Assembly: GCA_002422045.1 (NCBI GenBank)
Contig: DITG01000118.1
Location: 2,223 to 12,112, forward strand
DNA length: 9,890 bases
Direction: 5' to 3'
DNA from: Acholeplasmataceae bacterium UBA6190
GTDB lineage: Bacteria > Bacillota_I > Bacilli_A > Acholeplasmatales > Acholeplasmataceae
The notes below the pieces were generated by a model that saw only the letters and a program-made list of their open reading frames with translations, had not been told where the DNA came from and did not search any database. The position numbers and the translations under genes are program-made. This document shows, piece after piece, positions 7,531-9,890 of this stretch. Within the stretch, counting starts at the first letter, position 1, and each line of letters begins with the position of its first letter.

Positions 7531-8203
7531 GTCGCATTCTCCTTTCAAAGGCATTCATCAGTTTAGATAAAGGATATGTCAATGACAGATAAAGAATGCC
7601 TGCCATCACATAAAGTTCTGTCACTGCAAGGGTCATTCCCTTGACTACACCGATCTGATACATGAGCTCAGCGACACCGACATAGACGAAGATGGATGTT
7701 TCCTTGATGATCGTGACAAACTCATTCCCAAGTGCTGGAAAAATGTTTTTAACAGCTTGTGGGAGGATGATTTTACGCATCGTCAGCGATTGTGACATGC
7801 CCAAAGAACGAGCAGCTTCAGTCTGACCGCGATCAACAGCAAGAATGCCGCCTCGGATGATTTCAGAGATATAGGCTGAACTGTTAATCAAAAGTGCTAC
7901 CAATCCCGGAACAAAGCTACCCATGTCGATACCACCCACTAAAAACAAGGGGATATTGAGCAGTTGATAAATCAAGAGTACTTGAACCAATAAGGGAGTA
8001 CCACGAATGATTTCGACATAGGCTGTTGCGGGTATGCTTAAAAACTTCTTGCCAGATAAACGCATGAGTGCGGGAATCAGGGCAAGAATACTACCCAAAG
8101 CTACAGCAAGGAACGCTAGAAAAAGCGTCATGCCAAGACCTTGAAGGAGCAGCGCTAGATAGTCTGCATCTCTTAAGAAAGAAAAATTCAAAAAGACAGT
8201 CAT
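7514..8203 (-). CDS. Polar amino-acid ABC transporter permease (HisM/GlnP type)
   Basis: This 229-residue integral membrane subunit of a His/Glu/Gln/Arg-type ABC importer probably forms a homodimeric channel, since only one permease gene is present. Hydrophobic segments lie at about 14-47, 55-90, 95-118, 150-180 and 190-212, consistent with about five membrane helices. The cytoplasmic coupling (EAA) loop is clear at 129-149: EAARSLGMSQSLTMRKIILPQA, followed by the family's typical NIFPALGNEF and IIKETS. RGTPLLVQVLLIY (67-79) is also typical. The ATG overlaps the binding-protein stop (TAATG). A GGAG lies about 11 nt upstream, a long spacing that suggests dependence on translation of the preceding gene. 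No fused binding domain is present, unlike GlnP fusions of lactic acid bacteria. Substrate is unknown. Confidence 0.93.
   Translation of the reverse strand: MTVFLNFSFLRDADYLALLLQGLGMTLFLAFLAVALGSILALIPALMRLSGKKFLSIPATAYVEIIRGTPLLVQVLLIYQLLNIPLFLVGGIDMGSFVPGLVALLINSSAYISEIIRGGILAVDRGQTEAARSLGMSQSLTMRKIILPQAVKNIFPALGNEFVTIIKETSIFVYVGVAELMYQIGVVKGMTLAVTELYVMAGILYLSLTYPLSKLMNAFERRMRHADAK
7538..7545 (-). promoter_or_regulatory. Ribosome binding site deciding the ABC ATPase start
   Basis: AAAGGAGA on the minus strand is 7 nt upstream of ATG 7530 and lies inside the 3' end of the permease gene. It selects 7530 over the ATG at 7554. Confidence 0.75.
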
Positions 8204-9009
8204 TACGATGAAAACTCCTCAAGCCAATCATTGATTTTGCCTTGCTCAATCAATTGGTCAATGACGGTATTGATCGTTGCAAGCAATGCTGCATTACCCT
8301 TTTGAACGGCAACCGCATTGCCTTCGTAACCTTCTAGCGAATCAATTTCGATCTTGACAAAATCCGGGAAATTACCATTGATATGCGTATCAGCAACCGC
8401 ACCTTCTGTGAAGAGTGCATCGATTTGCTTGTTGTTCAAGTTATTCAAGAGTTCATTCAAGTCTGTGATGAGTTTAGCTGTCGCATTCGGAGTGAATACA
8501 CTGGCGAATTCTGCCTGAATGGAACCCGATTGCGCACCGACGCGTACACCTACCACGTTGACTTTTGCAAGCGTGTCATAAAACGCTTGATTGTCTTTGT
8601 GTACCAAAATCACTTGCTGAACAGATTCTTCAGTGTAATAAGACTTCGAAAAATCAACGACTTGTGCACGGGTTGGCGTTGGTGTCAGACCGGCAATGAC
8701 GAAATCGACTTTGCCTGCACGAACATCTTCAACCAAGAAGTCAAATCCTTTATGGATGACTCTCAAGTTCTTACCCAAAGCGATTGCAATCGCTTTACCG
8801 ATTTCAATATCCACACCGACGACAGTGTTTTTGCCGTTTTCATCCTTGACAATGTTTTCATACGGAGGATAATCCGCTGAAGTTGCCATAGTCACAAATT
8901 CGGTATAACTTGAATCTAATACAAAATCAAACACATTGGAGGCATTGCTGCAAGCGGATAGACCGATTGTTGCAAGCCCTAAGAATAATACCATCAAAAA
9001 TTTCTTCAT
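8203..9009 (-). CDS. Amino-acid ABC transporter substrate-binding lipoprotein
   Basis: This 268-residue extracellular, membrane-anchored binding protein captures a polar amino acid and delivers it to the permease. Residues 1-20 form a lipoprotein signal: MKKF, a hydrophobic core, then LSAC with Cys20 as the predicted lipidation site. The mature part has family-3 binding-protein signatures: ADYPPYE (45-51), VGVDIEIGKAIA (64-75) and GLTPTPTRAQVVDFSKSYY (97-115), in which Arg104 is the usual contact for the ligand carboxylate. The C-terminal lobe contains DALFTEGAVAD, where homologues often read a D-x-P-V-A form, so the amino-group contact may differ. The start at 9009 is chosen because it begins the signal peptide and has AAGGAG (9017-9022) 7 nt upstream; an in-frame ATG at 9087 lies inside the leader. 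First gene of the operon; its stop overlaps the permease ATG. Ligand cannot be assigned. Confidence 0.92.
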   Translation of the reverse strand: MKKFLMVLFLGLATIGLSACSNASNVFDFVLDSSYTEFVTMATSADYPPYENIVKDENGKNTVVGVDIEIGKAIAIALGKNLRVIHKGFDFLVEDVRAGKVDFVIAGLTPTPTRAQVVDFSKSYYTEESVQQVILVHKDNQAFYDTLAKVNVVGVRVGAQSGSIQAEFASVFTPNATAKLITDLNELLNNLNNKQIDALFTEGAVADTHINGNFPDFVKIEIDSLEGYEGNAVAVQKGNAALLATINTVIDQLIEQGKINDWLEEFSS

Positions 9010-9114
9010 TTTTCTTCTCCTTAGGATTAAAAAAAGCCAAAGCTGGCTTCTGATTTCTGTATACTCAAGGGTTGTCACATACCCCATCTTGGAAATAGGC
9101 TGGCTTTTTTTTAT
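9010..9114 (-). ncRNA. Structured 5' leader of amino-acid ABC operon, candidate riboswitch/attenuator
   Basis: This leader of about 105 nt runs from the predicted start near 9114 to the lipoprotein gene. On the minus strand an A-rich arm ending in AAGCCA (9112-9101) can pair for 11 bp with the terminator's 3' arm and U-run (9039-9029). It would enclose a nested AUUUC/GAAAU stem (9096-9092 with 9057-9053) and a GGGU/ACCC hairpin (9084-9081 with 9072-9069). AAGCCAGC occurs twice (9106-9099 and 9049-9042), so two identical arms compete for one partner. This is the layout of a transcription attenuator. I do not recognise a known riboswitch class or a T-box, so its function is inferred. Confidence 0.45.
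9029..9049 (-). terminator. Attenuator-type intrinsic terminator in the ABC operon leader
   Basis: On the minus strand AAGCCA (9049-9044), loop GCTT, then TGGCTT (9039-9034) is followed directly by five more Ts (9033-9029). It lies between the predicted promoter and the first gene, only 7 bases from the AAGGAG box. It can therefore stop transcription prematurely rather than end a gene. Confidence 0.6.
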
Positions 9115-9120
9115 GAAACA

Positions 9121-9148
9121 ATTTTAGCACACATGTGAAAATATGCAA
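9121..9148 (-). promoter_or_regulatory. Promoter of the amino-acid ABC operon
   Basis: On the minus strand TTGCAT (9148-9143), a 16-bp spacer, and TAAAAT (9126-9121) preceded by TG plus one base give an extended -10 promoter. The predicted start is about 9114, just before the A-rich leader arm. Confidence 0.65.
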
Positions 9149-9180
9149 GCCTTTCTCATAAAAAAGTGACTATTTGAAAA

Positions 9181-9194
9181 AGTAAACGTTTTCC
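9181..9194. promoter_or_regulatory. cre-like site upstream of ABC operon and acpP
   Basis: AGTAAACGTTTTCC matches the catabolite-responsive consensus TGWAANCGNTNWCA at all defined positions except the two outermost bases. It is about 67-80 bp upstream of the predicted ABC operon start and about 90-103 bp upstream of the predicted acpP start. It is a weak candidate operator. Confidence 0.3.
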
Positions 9195-9262
9195 TAATCG
9201 ATAATCAAGTTAAAAAAACTTTGAACTTCAAAAAATATGATTTTGAAATTGACAATCAAGTT
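9195..9262. promoter_or_regulatory. Cluster of TTGA-N3-TCAA palindromes (FabT-like operators) upstream of acpP
   Basis: Three half-site pairs share one geometry: TCGA-taa-TCAA (9198-9208), TTGA-act-TCAA (9221-9231) and TTGA-caa-TCAA (9249-9259). The first and third also share AATCAAGTT. The third overlaps the -35 box of acpP, so a bound protein would block the promoter. The pattern resembles the FabT operator known from streptococcal fatty-acid genes (core TTTGATTATCAAA). Assignment to a FabT-like MarR regulator is inference, and no regulator gene is in the window. Confidence 0.4.
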
Positions 9263-9277
9263 GAAAAGCATTATAAT
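9249..9277 (+). promoter_or_regulatory. Strong sigma-70/SigA-type promoter of acpP
   Basis: Perfect TTGACA (9249-9254), a 17-bp spacer and perfect TATAAT (9272-9277) predict a start near 9284 and a UTR of roughly 23 nt. This is the best consensus promoter in the window, fitting a highly expressed acyl carrier protein. Confidence 0.9.
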
Positions 9278-9291
9278 ATGACTATTGAAAC

Positions 9292-9298
9292 AAGGAGG
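9292..9298 (+). promoter_or_regulatory. Ribosome binding site deciding the acpP start
   Basis: AAGGAGG ends only 2 nt before ATG 9301 but 8 nt before ATG 9307, so the second ATG is the workable start. Confidence 0.8.
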
Positions 9299-9306
9299 AT
9301 ATGAAC

Positions 9307-9537
9307 ATGATTTTTGAACGTGTCAAAGAAATGATCAAAGAAGAACTTAACGTACCCGAGGAAAAGATTACATTACAAGCAAGATTGGCAGAAGATCTCG
9401 GCGCAGATTCTATCGATGCAGTTGAATTGATTATGAACGTTGAAGATGAATTCGATATTCAAGTCTCAGACGAACAAGCACAAAGCATTAAGACTGTTGG
9501 CGATCTCGTCAAATACATCGAAGCACTGAAAAAATAA
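9307..9537 (+). CDS. acpP: Acyl carrier protein
   Basis: This 76-residue acidic protein carries growing acyl chains on a 4'-phosphopantetheine arm in fatty-acid and phospholipid synthesis. The prosthetic-group site is LGADSIDAVEL with Ser35 as the attachment residue; Ile replaces the more common Leu in the DSL motif. The remainder, NVEDEFDIQVSDEQAQSIKTVGDLVKYIE, is the standard helix II-IV pattern. The start at 9307 is chosen over 9301 because of ribosome-binding-site spacing and because family members begin MIFE. The gene is monocistronic, between its own consensus promoter and a terminator, and not beside other fab genes. The operator-like palindromes over the promoter suggest lipid-responsive control. 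A role in another acyl pathway is possible but less likely. Confidence 0.95.
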   Translation: MIFERVKEMIKEELNVPEEKITLQARLAEDLGADSIDAVELIMNVEDEFDIQVSDEQAQSIKTVGDLVKYIEALKK

Positions 9538-9540
9538 ACG

Positions 9541-9568
9541 AAAAGGGATATTGAAATTCCCTTTTTTT
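9541..9568 (+). terminator. Intrinsic terminator after acpP
   Basis: AAAAGGGA (9541-9548) pairs with TCCCTTTT (9558-9565) across a 9-nt loop and continues into a T-run to 9568. It begins three bases after the acpP stop codon. Confidence 0.85.
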
Positions 9569-9569
9569 G

Positions 9570-9598
9570 TTGGAAAAAATGCGCTTTTTGATTATAAT
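9570..9598 (+). promoter_or_regulatory. Promoter of leuS
   Basis: TTGGAA (9570-9575), a 17-bp spacer and perfect TATAAT (9593-9598) predict a start near 9605. The UTR of about 23 nt is too short for a T-box, so leuS is not T-box controlled from this promoter. Confidence 0.75.
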
Positions 9599-9627
9599 AG
9601 ATATAGCATCGAAAGAAGGTATCCATC

Positions 9628-9890
9628 ATGTATTATGACTTTGGCAACATCGAGAAAAAATGGCAATCGTACTGGTATGAAAACAAACTGTTCAAAACCC
9701 AGGAAGACAGACTGAAAGAAAAGTACTATGTCTTAGACATGTTTCCTTATCCTTCAGCCAACGGACTGCATGTCGGTCATATCGAAGGCTATACGGCAAC
9801 AGACATCATCAGTAGATTCAAACGCATGCAAGGCTATAATGTTCTCCATCCGATGGGATGGGACGCTTTTGGTTTGCCTGCTGAACAATA
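9628..9890 (+). CDS. leuS: Leucyl-tRNA synthetase (N-terminal part, runs off window)
   Basis: The first 87 codons of a class I aminoacyl-tRNA synthetase that charges tRNA-Leu. The translation begins MYYDFGNIEKKWQSYWYENK. The ATP-binding HIGH-class signature is present as LDMFPYPSANGLHVGH (HVGH near residues 48-51), followed by the strongly conserved GYTATDIISRFKRMQGYNVLHPMGWDAFGLPAEQ. Residue 43 is Ala-Asn in place of the common Gly-Ala in PSGAGLHVGH, which is minor variation. AGAAGGT (9614-9620) lies 7 nt before the ATG. The KMSKS loop, editing domain and C-terminus lie beyond the window edge. It has its own promoter and follows the acpP terminator. Confidence 0.96.
   Translation, partial: MYYDFGNIEKKWQSYWYENKLFKTQEDRLKEKYYVLDMFPYPSANGLHVGHIEGYTATDIISRFKRMQGYNVLHPMGWDAFGLPAEQ

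Noticed and set aside
8383..8880. 165-codon open frame on the plus strand opposite the binding lipoprotein
   Set aside because: It lies entirely antisense to a strongly supported gene, has no family resemblance and no ribosome binding site that I can see. It is a shadow of the lipoprotein codons.
9010..9087. In-frame 26-codon N-terminal extension of the binding lipoprotein starting at ATG 9087, or a leader peptide
   Set aside because: It has no good ribosome binding site and would precede and spoil the lipoprotein signal. ATG 9009 has AAGGAG at 7 nt. The open frame is short enough to arise by chance, and it has no stop before the lipoprotein gene, so it is not a separate leader peptide.
9570..9627. 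T-box leader for leuS
   Set aside because: A good promoter places the start near 9605, leaving about 23 nt, and no T-box core sequence is present.
1..9890. Mycoplasma-type recoding of TGA as Trp
   Set aside because: TGA ends glgB, the neopullulanase and the alpha-glucosidase at positions that fit family lengths, and conserved Trp residues are all TGG.
1..9890. Mobile elements, CRISPR arrays, tRNA/rRNA genes, frameshifted genes
   Set aside because: No transposase or integrase reading frame, no evenly spaced repeat array and no tRNA-like cloverleaf was seen. All complete genes are of normal family length with intact motifs.

Overview
The window looks like chromosome from a moderately AT-rich, low-GC Gram-positive-type bacterium. 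The best guess is a member of Acholeplasmatales or Izemoplasmatales, or a close Bacillota relative. TGA is a true stop codon (it ends glgB, the neopullulanase and the alpha-glucosidase) and Trp is TGG, which argues against the code-4 Mycoplasma/Spiroplasma groups. Other supporting signs are AAGGAG-type ribosome binding sites, extended -10 promoters, a lipobox solute-binding protein and LacI/cre-type operators. The taxonomic placement is inference.

Layout. (1) Positions 1-639 (+) hold the 3' end of glgB, the glycogen branching enzyme. (2) Positions 673-3460 (-) hold a two-gene operon: a GH13_20 neopullulanase/cyclomaltodextrinase, followed by a LacI-family repressor whose start codon lies one base past the enzyme's stop. 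(3) Positions 3461-3559 are a compact divergent control region with two extended -10 promoters and a perfect cre/LacI-type operator midway between them. (4) Positions 3560-6729 (+) hold a GH13_31 alpha-glucosidase and malQ, joined by an ATGA overlap. (5) Positions 6778-9009 (-) hold a polar amino-acid ABC importer (lipoprotein, permease, ATPase; first gene at the high-coordinate end) behind a structured leader of about 105 nt with a candidate transcription attenuator. (6) Positions 9010-9306 are the divergent intergenic region between the importer and acpP. It carries two strong promoters, three TTGA-N3-TCAA-like operators and a weaker cre-like site. (7) acpP (9307-9537, +) is followed by the 5' end of leuS (9628 onward, +).

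How the genes work together. None of the three complete glucan enzymes shows a signal peptide, so the set looks like an intracellular maltodextrin/glycogen module. Neopullulanase opens branched or cyclic dextrins, MalQ reshuffles maltooligosaccharides, and the alpha-glucosidase releases glucose. GlgB next door makes branches in storage glucan. The LacI-family protein is the likely sugar-responsive regulator of the divergent promoters and of itself. No sugar transporter is present in the window. Convergent gene pairs (glgB/lacI and malQ/ABC ATPase) are separated by short hairpins with T-runs on both sides that should terminate both strands. No mobile elements, CRISPR arrays, rRNA or tRNA genes were seen. 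The least explained elements are non-coding: the ABC leader, the acpP operator cluster and the apparently leaderless neopullulanase start.
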